A DNA stretch of 64,000 nt, taken from Devosia sp. 66-14. GTDB lineage: Bacteria > Pseudomonadota > Alphaproteobacteria > Rhizobiales > Devosiaceae. This document shows, in pieces, positions 19,962 through 29,625 of this stretch. The DNA lies in contig MKVB01000002.1 of NCBI GenBank assembly GCA_001899085.1, positions 202,440 through 266,439 of the forward strand. Direction: 5' to 3'. The position numbers were made by a program, and so were the translations under genes. The notes beneath the pieces are model-generated. The model made no database searches and was not told the DNA's origin. It saw nothing but the letters and a program-made list of their open reading frames with translations. Each line of letters starts with the position of its first letter. Within the stretch, counting starts at the first letter, position 1.

Positions 19962-21557
19962 ATGAACGCCCTGACTGCCACGGCGCCTGCCGCAAAACTG
20001 CTGCCCTACCAGTCGCGCCGGACCTTCGCGATCATCTCGCATCCGGATGCCGGCAAGACCACGCTGACCGAGAAGCTGCTGGCGTCATCGGGCGCGATCC
20101 AGCAGGCCGGGCAGGTGCGGCACCGCGCCAACCAGCGCGCCACCCGCTCGGACTGGATGGAAATCGAGCGGCAGCGCGGCATCTCGATCACCTCGTCGGT
20201 GATGACGTTCGAGCACCTGGGCCTGACCTTCAACCTGCTCGATACGCCCGGCCACTCGGATTTCTCCGAGGACACCTATCGCACGCTGACCGCCGTCGAT
20301 GCGGCCATCATGGTGATCGACGTCGCCAAGGGCATCGAAGCGCAGACGCTGAAGCTGTTCGAGGTCTGCCGGCTGCGCGACATCCCGATCATCACCTTCG
20401 CCAACAAGGTCGATCGCGAAGGCAAGGACCCGGTCGAGATTCTCGACGAGATCGCCTCCACCCTGGCGCTCGATGTGTCGCCGGTGGTCTGGCCGCTGGG
20501 CGGCGGTGTCGATTTCCGGGGCATTGTCGATCTCACCGCCGGGGTGGTGAAGCGGCCCGATGGCCAGGTCTGGAAGAGCTTCACCGATGTCGCCGATCTT
20601 GCCCGCGACAACGAGTTCGCCATGGATCCGGTGATCATGGCGAGCCTCGAGAATCTCGAACTGGCGCGCGCCGGCTTTCCCGAGTTCGACCACGAAATCT
20701 ACCTCGCCGGCCACCTGACGCCGGTGATCTTCGGTTCGGCGCTGAAATCGGTGTCCGTTCCGGAAATGCTGGCGGCGCTGGGCGCCTGGGCGCCCGAGCC
20801 TCGGCCGCAGCCGGCCGAGCCCAAGCCGATCGCGCCCGATGACCCCAAGGTTTCGGGCTTCGTGTTCAAGGTCCAGGCCAACATGGACCAGAACCATCGT
20901 GACCGGATTGCCTTCGTGCGACTCAGCTCGGGCACCTTCAAGCGCGGCATGCGTCTGAAGAACGTACGCACCGGCAAGGACATGGCGGTGAGTAACCCGA
21001 TGTTCTTCTTCGGCCATGATCGCGAGCTGGCCGAAGAAGCGGTGGCCGGCGACATTGTCGGCATCCCCAATCATGGCGCGCTCAGCGTCGGCGACACGCT
21101 GACCGAGGGTGCCAATATCAAGGTGACAGGCATTCCGAACTTCGCGCCGGAAATCATCCGTCGCGTCCGGCTCACCGATCCGATGAAAGCCAAACAGCTC
21201 GCCAAGGCGCTCAGTGACCTGGCCGAGGAAGGTGTGGCGCAGATCTTCCGCCGCATGGTGGGCGCCGACTATATCGTGGGCGTCGTCGGCCAGCTCCAGC
21301 TCGAAGTGCTGCAGTCGCGCATCCAGACCGAATACAACGTGCCGATCAGCTTCGAGTCGATCAATTTCGAGCTGGCGCGCTGGATCGTCTCCGAAGACAA
21401 GGCAGAGCTGGCGCGCTTCATTTCCACCAACAAGCTGGAAATGGCCGAGGACAAATATGGCGACCCGGTCTACCTGGCACAGTCGACCTGGTGGCTGGGC
21501 CGCGCCGAGCGCGATTACCCCAAGTTGCAGTTCCTGACGACGAAGGAACGACACTAG
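19962..21557 (+). CDS. prfC: Peptide chain release factor 3
   Basis: 531 aa, usual RF3 length. This translational GTPase removes RF1/RF2 from the ribosome after termination. G1 is SHPDAGKTTLTEKLL near 31-45, switch II is DTPGHSDFSEDTYRTL, and G4 is FANKVDREGKD. Domain II and the RF3 C-terminal domain (FRRMVGADYIVGVVGQLQLEVLQSR) follow. ATG 19962 (MNALTATA) is chosen because the family begins shortly before the G1 motif; the frame's upstream extension overlaps the preceding barrel gene. Confidence 0.97.
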   Translation: MNALTATAPAAKLLPYQSRRTFAIISHPDAGKTTLTEKLLASSGAIQQAGQVRHRANQRATRSDWMEIERQRGISITSSVMTFEHLGLTFNLLDTPGHSDFSEDTYRTLTAVDAAIMVIDVAKGIEAQTLKLFEVCRLRDIPIITFANKVDREGKDPVEILDEIASTLALDVSPVVWPLGGGVDFRGIVDLTAGVVKRPDGQVWKSFTDVADLARDNEFAMDPVIMASLENLELARAGFPEFDHEIYLAGHLTPVIFGSALKSVSVPEMLAALGAWAPEPRPQPAEPKPIAPDDPKVSGFVFKVQANMDQNHRDRIAFVRLSSGTFKRGMRLKNVRTGKDMAVSNPMFFFGHDRELAEEAVAGDIVGIPNHGALSVGDTLTEGANIKVTGIPNFAPEIIRRVRLTDPMKAKQLAKALSDLAEEGVAQIFRRMVGADYIVGVVGQLQLEVLQSRIQTEYNVPISFESINFELARWIVSEDKAELARFISTNKLEMAEDKYGDPVYLAQSTWWLGRAERDYPKLQFLTTKERH

Positions 21558-21647
21558 AACTGACGGCTACGCCCAGGTTGCGCTGAGGCTTTGCACCGAT
21601 CGAACTTCGAGATAGCGTCCTGCCAAGAAGGCTTGGGGGCTATTTTG

Positions 21648-22487
21648 TTGCAGTACAAATATCTCATCGTCGCGGTTTGCTTGATCTTGCCGTTACCGGT
21701 GGTAGCGCAAGAGACGGCGCCAGATCTTTACGAACAGATGGCGGCGCTGCCTTGGCAGAGCTATCCGGCCGTCGGCGAGATTGGCGGAACCTCGGAAATC
21801 AAGCTTGACGGCGACCTGCTGTTTCTTGGGCCGCAGCACAGCAAGAAATTCCTGAAACTCAACGGCAATCCCGAATGGGATGGTGCTCACACGATAATGC
21901 CGACGAGCGGGCTATGGTTCGCCATCCTCAGCTACGAGGATTCAGGGCATGTGAAGGACGACGACAAAATCGACGCCGCGAGCCTGCTGTCCACCCTCAA
22001 GGAGCAGAATCGGGCTGGCCAGGAAGAGCGCCGCAAGCTTGGCTACGACGCGCTGGTGCTCGATGACTGGGCGATCCCGCCGCACTATGACGAGACCAGC
22101 CATCGGCTGGAATGGGGCACCAGGATCCACGTCGAAGGCACCGACGAGCAGGTGGTGAACTATACCGCCCGGTTGCTGGGACGGACCGGGCTGACCTCTG
22201 CGGTACTGGTCACCGACGCCGAGTCGCTGACCCAGAGCGTGAACGAGTTCCATGCTGCGCTTGCTGGCTTCAGCTACAACTCAGGACAGACCTACGGTGA
22301 GTACAAGCAGGGCGACAAGCTGGCCGAGTACGGCCTTGTTGCCCTGATCGCCGGCGGCGCGGCCGCGGTCGCCACCAAGTCTGGCTTCCTCAAGACGTTC
22401 GGGATCGCCATCGTCGCCGGGCTCGCCGCTATCGGCGGCGCCGTGACGACTTTCTTCCGCAAGCTGTTTCGCAAGAAGAGCAGTTGA
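21648..22487 (+). CDS. DUF2167-type membrane-anchored protein
   Basis: About 279 aa. An N-terminal signal or anchor (YLIVAVCLILPLPVVA) precedes an exported domain with the DUF2167 pattern: LWFAILSYEDSGHVKDDD, YDALVLDDWAIPPHYDETSHRLEWGTR and FNSGQ-like SYNSGQTYGEYKQGDKLAEYGLVALIAGG. A C-terminal glycine/alanine-rich transmembrane segment and basic tail (FFRKLFRKKSS) end it. The family's function is unknown. The start is uncertain: TTG at 21648 sits at the signal peptide, and the frame is open to 21591. Its stop overlaps the next gene's start (TTGA). Confidence 0.75.
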   Translation: MQYKYLIVAVCLILPLPVVAQETAPDLYEQMAALPWQSYPAVGEIGGTSEIKLDGDLLFLGPQHSKKFLKLNGNPEWDGAHTIMPTSGLWFAILSYEDSGHVKDDDKIDAASLLSTLKEQNRAGQEERRKLGYDALVLDDWAIPPHYDETSHRLEWGTRIHVEGTDEQVVNYTARLLGRTGLTSAVLVTDAESLTQSVNEFHAALAGFSYNSGQTYGEYKQGDKLAEYGLVALIAGGAAAVATKSGFLKTFGIAIVAGLAAIGGAVTTFFRKLFRKKSS

Positions 22488-23209
22488 GCGCGTTGATCGG
22501 TGACTACAGCCTGTGGCTGCTATGCGCGGCCTTTTACGTCTTTGACTGTGTCACCCGGTTACGGCCGGACAGCATGGTCCTGCGACAGGACTGGCGGGGG
22601 ATCTGGCGCCCGGTGCTGCCCTGGCTCGGCGGACAGGCGCGATCGAGACGCTTCGGCATGTTGCCGTTGTTCGCACCAACCCGTCCGGCCGTGGCGCTGC
22701 GATGGTTTCGCGACGGGGCGGAGGCGCCGTCGAAACGGCGCGAGCTCAACGACTTCGTCCACAGCGCCGCGCCTCTCGGTTTCGTGGCACAGTTTGCGTT
22801 CCTGTCGCTGTTCTTCGTCGCCCCGCTGCTTACGGCGACGCGCGGCCTCTACTTTGCAGTCCTCGTCGCGCTCGGCTGCCACCTCGCAGCAATAGTCGCA
22901 CTCGCCATCCTGCTCTGGCTGCGCCGCAGGCGTTGGCAGATGAGCGCCCTGTCAGCGGCCGCGTTGTGGTTCGAGTGCCTGGTCTGTCCCAGCTACCTCG
23001 CCAATGCGCGCCGCCGCATGATGCTGGGGCGGCATTGGCTGGAATGCGACGCCGACCAGCTTCTGGCCCGATACCGGGCATGGCAAACGCCCTCGGACAG
23101 CCGGCGGCTCGAGGCCTATGCCGAGGAGCTGCGCGAAGATGGCGATCTGGATGACCGGCAGTTCGCCGATGTCCTGTCCCGTCTTATCCCCGCCAGTTCG
23201 CAGGTCTAG
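22484..23209 (+). CDS. Membrane protein coupled to the DUF2167 gene, hypothetical
   Basis: 241 aa from a TTG that overlaps the preceding stop by four bases, implying translational coupling. It has an N-terminal hydrophobic segment (WLLCAAFYVFDCV) and two central ones (about 97-119 and 125-145, ending LLWLRRRRWQ). The cytoplasmic-looking C-terminal part (RYRAWQTPSDSRRLEAYAEELREDGDLDDRQF) is charged and helical. I recognise no family. It may be a partner or membrane platform for the DUF2167 protein. Confidence 0.6.
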   Translation: MSALIGDYSLWLLCAAFYVFDCVTRLRPDSMVLRQDWRGIWRPVLPWLGGQARSRRFGMLPLFAPTRPAVALRWFRDGAEAPSKRRELNDFVHSAAPLGFVAQFAFLSLFFVAPLLTATRGLYFAVLVALGCHLAAIVALAILLWLRRRRWQMSALSAAALWFECLVCPSYLANARRRMMLGRHWLECDADQLLARYRAWQTPSDSRRLEAYAEELREDGDLDDRQFADVLSRLIPASSQV

Positions 23210-23299
23210 CGGGTGCGAGGCGCTGGCGCCAACCTCCTCACTCGCCTTGTGATCTCCACGTTCGGCCCCTATCTCCGCCGGGCGAGCGGGGAGGGGCTG

Positions 23300-25000
23300 A
23301 TGGCGAACGAGTGGGCACTGGTAGCGGCACCGGTTCGCGCCATTTACGGCCGGTTCTGGCGGGAATCGCGGCTGGCGCTGGGTGGCATCGCGCTGATGGT
23401 GCTCTTGGCGGCGCTCGGCCAGGTGGCGACGCCCTATCTGTTCTCGCGGCTGATCGACTCGCTGAACTCCAATCTGGTGCCCGCCGGCATCGTCATGGCG
23501 TTCGTCGTCTATGCGGTGCTGCGCGGCGCTTCGAGCGCCGTGTCGCAGGCGACCCAGTACATGGCCTGGGGCGTGGCGCAGGGGCTCAACTTCATCGTCG
23601 GCACCAGTTTCTTCGAGCGCATCCTCAACAAGCGGGTGTCGTTCTTCATCGAGCACAACCCGGTCGAGATCCAGAAGGCGCGCTCGGAGGGCGAGCGCTC
23701 GCTGTTCGTTTTCGTGCAGCTGGGAATCATCGTGTTCCTGCCGGCGCTACTCGGCATCGTGCTGGGTGTCGGCGTGCTTGGGGCAGTGATCAACCTTGAG
23801 ATCGTTGCCATCGTTCTCGTCTACGGCGCGGCCTTCATCACCTTCACCTATCTCGCCAACCGCTGGACCCGGCCGTTCCTCGACAAGGCCATCGAGGCCG
23901 ACCAGGAGAATGCGGCGTTTGTCGGCAACGCCATCACTGCCATGGAAACGTTGCGCTATTTCAACGGCGACAAGTGGATCGGCGACAATTTCGCGCGGAA
24001 GGCCGGTGAAGTGCGCGGCGCCTGGCGGCAGTGGACGGTTCGTCACCTGAGCTATGCGTTCGGCTTCGGCGCGGCGTTGGCGGTGCAACTGGCGGTGACC
24101 TTCCTGCTGCTGATTCCGCGCTATGAAGCCGGCCAGCTCAGCGTCGGCGACATCGTCCTGATCAACACGCTGATGATCCAGCTGAACCAGCCGTTCGAGA
24201 TGATCGGCTCGGCCATCGACGATATCGTGCGCGCCTATTCCGGCTTCCTGCCATTTGCCCGGATGTGGGCAGAGCCGGAGGATACCGATGCCGCCGGGCG
24301 TCTGCCGGCGGGGCCCGGCCGGCTGGAATTTGCCCATGTCGGCCAGCGCTATGGCGATACGCCGGTGGTCGAGGATGTGAGCTTTATCGCCGAGCGCGGC
24401 CGGCTGACCTTCATCACCGGCCCAACCGGCGCGGGCAAGTCGACGCTGTTCAAGCTGGCGTTGAAGGCGCTGGAGCCGGAACAGGGGAGTATCACGGTCG
24501 ACGGCACCGATCTCGCCACGGTCAGCCGGGCCAGCTGGTATGCAGCGATCGGCGTGGTGCCGCAGGAGGTGATGCTGCTCAACGACACGCTGGCTGCCAA
24601 TATCGTGCTGGGGCGCGAGCGCGATGCCGCAAAGCTCGAGCGCGCCACCCGGCTGGCTTCGATCCACAAGTTCATCACCGGGCTGCCAGAGGGGTTCGAG
24701 ACCACGGTCGGCGAACGCGGGCTGAAGCTCTCGGGGGGCGAGCGGCAGCGCATCGCCATCGCCCGGGCGCTCTACGACAAACCGGAGTTCCTGTTTCTCG
24801 ACGAAGCGAGCTCGGCGCTCGACGAAGCGACCGAGGCGACGATCATGGCAGAGCTGCGTGGCCTCAGTGCCGAGACCACCATCATCGCCATCACCCACCG
24901 CAAGTCGGTGATAGCGGAGACCGACACCGTCATTCGCCTAAAAGCGAGGAAGCCGAAAGGCGAAAGCACTTTGCAGGGCGAGGTTGGGGCGGCTATCTGA
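23300..25000 (+). CDS. ABC transporter half-molecule, fused permease and ATPase (ATM1/ABCB type)
   Basis: 566 aa. An N-terminal membrane domain of about six helices (first LALGGIALMVLLAALGQVATPYL) carries the ETLRYFNGD loop typical of ATM1/HMT1-like exporters. The ATPase domain has Walker A GPTGAGKST, signature LSGGERQR, Walker B FLFLDEASSALDE and a switch histidine (AITHRKS). It would act as a homodimer at the inner membrane. ETLRYFN suggests the glutathione-linked or metal-thiol group; substrate is inference. ATG 23300 follows GGGGAGGGG. Confidence 0.85.
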   Translation: MANEWALVAAPVRAIYGRFWRESRLALGGIALMVLLAALGQVATPYLFSRLIDSLNSNLVPAGIVMAFVVYAVLRGASSAVSQATQYMAWGVAQGLNFIVGTSFFERILNKRVSFFIEHNPVEIQKARSEGERSLFVFVQLGIIVFLPALLGIVLGVGVLGAVINLEIVAIVLVYGAAFITFTYLANRWTRPFLDKAIEADQENAAFVGNAITAMETLRYFNGDKWIGDNFARKAGEVRGAWRQWTVRHLSYAFGFGAALAVQLAVTFLLLIPRYEAGQLSVGDIVLINTLMIQLNQPFEMIGSAIDDIVRAYSGFLPFARMWAEPEDTDAAGRLPAGPGRLEFAHVGQRYGDTPVVEDVSFIAERGRLTFITGPTGAGKSTLFKLALKALEPEQGSITVDGTDLATVSRASWYAAIGVVPQEVMLLNDTLAANIVLGRERDAAKLERATRLASIHKFITGLPEGFETTVGERGLKLSGGERQRIAIARALYDKPEFLFLDEASSALDEATEATIMAELRGLSAETTIIAITHRKSVIAETDTVIRLKARKPKGESTLQGEVGAAI

Positions 25001-25025
25001 GGCACGTGAACAGGGAGTGGATCTG

Positions 25026-26006
25026 ATGGAACGACGCAAACTCGGCAAGACCGGCTACGAAGTCTCGGAGATCGGCCTGGGCACCTGGCAGTTGGGCGAA
25101 AGCTTCGGTCAGCTCAACGATGAGACAGCCGCCGAAATCCTCAAGACCGCCCGCAGCGCAGAGGTGAATTTCTGGGATACCGCCGACGTCTATGGTGGTG
25201 GCCAGTCCGAGCGGCGCATCGGTGAATTCAAGGACAAGAAGGGCGTGTTCGTTGCCACCAAGCTGGGGCGCAACGGCGAGATCTTCCCGAACAAGACCGG
25301 CTACAACAAGAAGAACATCAAGGAGAGCCTCGCGGGCTCCTTGAAGCGGTTGGGGGTCGAGACGCTGGACCTGGCGCAGCTCCACACCATCCCCACCGAA
25401 GTGCTGCGCGACGGCGAAGTCTTCACCATCATGGACGACCTGCGCGATGCGGGGATGATGCGGCACTGGGGCGCCAGCGTCGAGAATGTCGAGGAAGCGC
25501 TGCTGGCCATGCAATCGGATGGCTGCACGACGCTGCAGATCATCTTCAACCTGTTCCGGCAGGATTACATCACCGAGGTGTTCCCGACCGCCACCAAACG
25601 CAATGTCGGGATCATCGTGCGCCTGCCGCTGGCCTCGGGGCTACTGTCGGGCAAGTGGAACAAGGATACGAAGTTTGCCGCGACCGACCATCGCAACTTC
25701 AACGCCAATGGCGAGAAGTTCAATGTCGGCGAGACTTTCTCCGGGTTGCCGTTCGACAAGGGCGTCGGCTTTGCGGCGGAGCTGAAGCAGATGGTGCCCG
25801 CGAGCATTCCGCTCAGCCAGTTCGCGCTGCGCTGGATCCTCGACCAGCCGGCGGTGTCGACGATCATCGCCGGGGTGACGCGGCCGGACCAGTTGCGCGC
25901 CAATGTCGACGCGACGCGGCGTGACCCGGTGGAGCCGGCCTTGGCCGAGAAGCTCAGCGGCTGGTACGAGGAGAAGGTGCGGCCGGAGATCCGCGGGCGG
26001 ATTTGA
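25026..26006 (+). CDS. Aldo/keto reductase
   Basis: 326 aa, an NADPH-dependent TIM-barrel oxidoreductase. The catalytic tetrad is complete: D51 and Y56 (WDTADVYGGGQSE), K79 (VATKLGR) and H120 (LAQLHTIP). It is of the class that begins MERRKLGKTG-EVSEIGLGTWQLG, like YajO/Tas and general stress AKRs. The substrate cannot be read. The ribosome site AGGGAG fixes ATG 25026. It follows the ABC gene by 25 bases and may share its transcript. Confidence 0.88.
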   Translation: MERRKLGKTGYEVSEIGLGTWQLGESFGQLNDETAAEILKTARSAEVNFWDTADVYGGGQSERRIGEFKDKKGVFVATKLGRNGEIFPNKTGYNKKNIKESLAGSLKRLGVETLDLAQLHTIPTEVLRDGEVFTIMDDLRDAGMMRHWGASVENVEEALLAMQSDGCTTLQIIFNLFRQDYITEVFPTATKRNVGIIVRLPLASGLLSGKWNKDTKFAATDHRNFNANGEKFNVGETFSGLPFDKGVGFAAELKQMVPASIPLSQFALRWILDQPAVSTIIAGVTRPDQLRANVDATRRDPVEPALAEKLSGWYEEKVRPEIRGRI

Positions 26007-26325
26007 GGGTGGAGGACCGATAGAGACGGGCCCCTCCTTAGCCATTCGAGCGTAGCTCTCATGGCCTTCTCCCCTCAAATCGCTCCACTGGAGCGATTTG
26101 CCCTGCGGGACGGCTCGAAGTCCCCCATGAAGGGGAGGTGCCGCGTCGGTGCATCTGGCACGATCGAGCCACAAACTCGACTCTTCACCTCCCCCTCATG
26201 GGGGAGGCCGGGAGGGGGCCGTCTCTCTCAGCCGGCCAAGACCTCCCCATCCGCCTAGCCCCCCTTCCATCCACCGCCGCCGCTGCCTAAGTTAGCTTCA
26301 CCCTCCCACCACCTTGAGTACCTCT
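26007..26325. repeat. Intergenic repeat region with palindromes and a CCTCCCC inverted pair
   Basis: A perfect 11-bp palindromic stem, CAAATCGCTCC (26076-26086), pairs with GGAGCGATTTG (26090-26100) around ACT. Then CCCCCATGAAGGGGAGGTG (26122-26140) faces CACCTCCCCCTCATGGGGG (26186-26204), an inverted pair 45 bases apart. These look like dispersed REP-type elements of Hyphomicrobiales. No gene is visible. Confidence 0.6.
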
Positions 26326-29244
26326 ATGTCCGAGCATCCCGCCTTCGAACTCGTCCGCGAACAGCAGATCGGCGAGATCAGTTCGCTGGCGCGGTTGTAC
26401 CGGCACAAGCAGACCGGGGCCGAGGTGCTGAGCCTCATCAATGACGATGAGAACAAGGTGTTCGGCGTGACGCTGAAGACCCCGCCGGAGGATTCGACCG
26501 GGGTGGCGCATATCCTCGAACATTCGGTGCTGTGCGGCAGCCGCAAATATCCGGTCAAGAAGCCGTTCGTGGAGCTGTTGAAGGGCTCGCTCCATACCTT
26601 CCTCAACGCCATGACCTTCTCGGACAAGACCGCCTATCCGGTGGCGTCGCAGAACCTCAAGGACTTCTACAACCTGGTCGATGTCTATCTCGACGCGGTG
26701 TATTTCCCGCTGATTTCCGAGGACACCTTCCGCCAGGAAGGCTGGCACTACGAGCTCGATTCCACCCAGGGGCCGATGGTCTACAAGGGCGTGGTGTTCA
26801 ACGAGATGAAGGGCGCCTATTCCTCGGCCGCCGCGGTGCTGGGCAAGGTCAGCCAGCTGTCGCTCTATCCCGACACCACCTATGGGGTGAACTCGGGCGG
26901 CGATCCCAAGGCTATTCCTGATCTCACCTACGCGTATTTCAAGAACTTCCATTCGAAGTATTACCACCCGTCCAACTCGCGGGTGGTGTTCTACGGCGAT
27001 GACGACCCGGCACAGCGCCTCGCCATCCTCGAGGAGTATTTCAGCCAGTTCGAGCGCATCGACCCCAAGGCGGAGGTCGGCCTGCAGCCGCGCTGGAGCG
27101 CGCCGCGTTCGCTGCACGAAACCTACGCGGCGAGTGAAGCCGAGGCCGGCAAGAAGACCGCCATGGTGTCGGTCAACTGGATGCTCGACGAGGTGACCGA
27201 TCCCGAGCTCTCCCTGGCGCTGAACGTGCTGGAATCGGTGCTGGTCGGCACGCCCGCCGCGCCGCTGAGGAAGGCGATGATCGATTCCGGACTGGGCGAG
27301 GGGCTGACCGGCTCCGGCCTCGCCGACGGCATCCGCCAGCCCTATTTCACCTTCGGGCTCAAGGGCATTGAGGACGATGCCGGCGACAAGGTCGAGCAGT
27401 TGATCATTGCGACGCTGGAACGGCTCAGCGCAGAGGGGATCGACCCCAAGACCATCGAAGCGGCGATGAACAGTGCCGAGTTCGCATTGCGCGAGAACAA
27501 TACCGGCTCGTTCCCGCGCGGTATCGCGCTGATGTTCCGTTCGATGGGCAGCTGGCTCTATGGCGGCGATCCGCTCGAGCCGCTGAGCTTCGAGGCACCG
27601 CTCAGCGCCATCAAAGCCAAGCTCGCTGCCGGCGAGCGGGTGTTCGAGACGCTGATCAAGACCCACATCCTCGACAACAAGCACCGCTCGACCGTGCTGC
27701 TCACCGCCGACCCGAACAAGGCGGCGGAAGAGGCTGCCGAGGAACGGGCGCGGCTCGATGCTGCGCAGCAGGCGCTTGATCCTGCCGGTATCGCCCAGGT
27801 GGCCGAGCAGACCCGCCAGCTCAAGGAGCTGCAGAACGAGGTCGATCCGCCCGAGGCACTGGCAAAAATCCCGACGCTGACGCTCGAGGATCTGCCGCGG
27901 GCCAACAAGGCGATCCCGATCGCCCGCGAGGAACTCGAGGGGGTCCCGCTGTTCACTCACGACCTGCCGACCAGCGGCGTGGTCTATCTCGACCTCGGCT
28001 TCGACATGAAGGCGCTGCCGGGGCGGCTGCTGTCCTATCTGCCACTGTTCACCCGCGCGCTGACCCAGACCGGCACCGGCAGCGAGGATTTCGTCTCGCT
28101 GACCCAGCGCATCGGTCGCACCACCGGCGGGGTCGGCGCCAGCCGCTGGAACTCGACGCGGCGCGACGGCGCGGGCACGGCGGCCTGGATGTTCCTGCGC
28201 GGCAAGGCGACGCCGGATCACATCGGCGACATGCTCGCAATCATGCGCGACGTGCTGACCGACGCGCGGCTCGACAACCGCGAACGCATTCGCCAGATGG
28301 TGCTCGAGAGCAAGGCCGGGTTCGAGAGTTCGCTTGCCGGCATGGGCAACGGCATCGTCTCGATGCGGGTGCGCGCCGGGTTCAATGAGGCCGATTGGCT
28401 GAACGAGAAGCTTGGCGGCGTCAGCCACTATTTCTTCCTCAAGGACCTCGCTGCCCAGATCGACGGCAACTGGCCGGCGGTGCAGGCGGCGCTCGAGGAA
28501 ATCCGCACGCTCCTCGTCGGCCGCAAAGGGATGATCGTCAATGTGACCGCCGACAGTTTTGCCATCGCGGCGCTGAAGCCGGAGCTGGCGAACTTCATCG
28601 CGGCGTTGCCGGCGGGCGCGGGGCCCTCAGCCGAAGGCTGGGGGTTTGCACCTGGTCCGCAATCGGAGGGGCTGACGTTCCCCGGCCAGGTCAACTACGT
28701 GGCCAAGGGCGCCAACCTCAAGGCGCTCGGGTTCGAACCCACCGGCGGCACCGCCGTCGCCATCAAGCACCTCAACACCACGTATCTGTGGGACAAGGTG
28801 CGGGTCCAGGGCGGCGCCTATGGCGGCTCGTCGGGGCTCGATCCGTTCGCCGGCACGTTCGCCTTCACCTCGTATCGCGACCCCAACCTGGTCGATACCA
28901 TTGATGTCTATGACAAGGCCTCGACCTTCCTCAAAGACGGGGTGGGCGAGCAGGACCTGGTGCGTTCGGTGATCGGCGTCATCGGCTCGGTCGATACCTA
29001 TCGGCTGCCCGACGCCAAGGGCTTCACTTCCCTGGTGTGGGAGCTGAGCGGCGACAGCGAGGAGGCGCGCCAGAAGCGCCGCGACGAAATCCTCGGCGCC
29101 AGCAACCGCGACTTCAAGGCGCTGGCGGAAGCGCTGGATCAGGTCGCCCGGCAGGGCCAGGTGGTAGTGCTGGGCTCGGAGACCGCCATCAAGGCCGCCA
29201 ACGACGAGCGCGGTGGCTTCCTCAAGGTAACGAAGGTCCTGTAG
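26326..29244 (+). CDS. M16C zinc metallopeptidase, presequence-protease (PreP/Cym1) type
   Basis: 972 aa, the length of one-chain pitrilysin-fold peptidases that degrade peptides in a closed chamber. Inverted zinc motif HILEH at 62-66 (VAHILEHSVLCGS), then a downstream acid block (VVFNEMKGAYSS) for the third ligand. SRKYPVKKPFVELLKGSLHTFLNAMTFSDKT is diagnostic of the PreP subgroup. There is no signal peptide, so it is cytoplasmic, probably clearing peptide fragments. ATG 26326 is preferred to a TTG four codons earlier; the ribosome site is weak either way. Confidence 0.93.
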   Translation: MSEHPAFELVREQQIGEISSLARLYRHKQTGAEVLSLINDDENKVFGVTLKTPPEDSTGVAHILEHSVLCGSRKYPVKKPFVELLKGSLHTFLNAMTFSDKTAYPVASQNLKDFYNLVDVYLDAVYFPLISEDTFRQEGWHYELDSTQGPMVYKGVVFNEMKGAYSSAAAVLGKVSQLSLYPDTTYGVNSGGDPKAIPDLTYAYFKNFHSKYYHPSNSRVVFYGDDDPAQRLAILEEYFSQFERIDPKAEVGLQPRWSAPRSLHETYAASEAEAGKKTAMVSVNWMLDEVTDPELSLALNVLESVLVGTPAAPLRKAMIDSGLGEGLTGSGLADGIRQPYFTFGLKGIEDDAGDKVEQLIIATLERLSAEGIDPKTIEAAMNSAEFALRENNTGSFPRGIALMFRSMGSWLYGGDPLEPLSFEAPLSAIKAKLAAGERVFETLIKTHILDNKHRSTVLLTADPNKAAEEAAEERARLDAAQQALDPAGIAQVAEQTRQLKELQNEVDPPEALAKIPTLTLEDLPRANKAIPIAREELEGVPLFTHDLPTSGVVYLDLGFDMKALPGRLLSYLPLFTRALTQTGTGSEDFVSLTQRIGRTTGGVGASRWNSTRRDGAGTAAWMFLRGKATPDHIGDMLAIMRDVLTDARLDNRERIRQMVLESKAGFESSLAGMGNGIVSMRVRAGFNEADWLNEKLGGVSHYFFLKDLAAQIDGNWPAVQAALEEIRTLLVGRKGMIVNVTADSFAIAALKPELANFIAALPAGAGPSAEGWGFAPGPQSEGLTFPGQVNYVAKGANLKALGFEPTGGTAVAIKHLNTTYLWDKVRVQGGAYGGSSGLDPFAGTFAFTSYRDPNLVDTIDVYDKASTFLKDGVGEQDLVRSVIGVIGSVDTYRLPDAKGFTSLVWELSGDSEEARQKRRDEILGASNRDFKALAEALDQVARQGQVVVLGSETAIKAANDERGGFLKVTKVL

Positions 29245-29248
29245 CTGA

Positions 29249-29572
29249 ATGGCCTACGCGCTCCACATCGAAAGACCGCAGAACGCCCCCATTTCTCTGG
29301 AAGAATGGCTGGAACTCGCCAGATCCGACGCCAGCTTCAGCCCGGAAACCGGCGATCTCACGTCACCGAGCGGGGAGCGCGTTCACATACCAGTAGCTGG
29401 GCTGTTCCTGTGGCAGGGTCCAAAAGGGGTAGTGGCGTTGTTCGATTGGCGGCGAGGCAAGGTCTCTGTTGGCAATCCAAGCGAGGCTGCGATAGCCAAG
29501 ATGGTAGAGGTGGCCGGTCATCTGAAGGCTGCAGTATTTGGGGATGAGGGCGAGGCCTACGGGCCGGACTGA
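29249..29572 (+). CDS. Small conserved-looking protein, unknown function
   Basis: 107 aa, four bases after the protease stop and probably co-transcribed. The N-terminal half (PISLEEWLELARSDASFSPETGD) is amphipathic and acidic. The centre (VAGLFLWQGPKGVVALFDWRRGKVSVGNPSEAAIAKMVEVA) looks like a compact alpha/beta fold. No signal peptide or catalytic motif. Not identified. Confidence 0.7.
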   Translation: MAYALHIERPQNAPISLEEWLELARSDASFSPETGDLTSPSGERVHIPVAGLFLWQGPKGVVALFDWRRGKVSVGNPSEAAIAKMVEVAGHLKAAVFGDEGEAYGPD

Positions 29573-29625
29573 CCCGGCGCAGCGCCGCTCGGGCAACGGC
29601 GAGCCCCTCAGCCTCCGGCTCTCAG

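Noticed and set aside
26287-28428. 713-codon antisense frame over the M16C protease
   Set aside because: Same shadow effect. The sense frame has the zinc motif and full-length family match.
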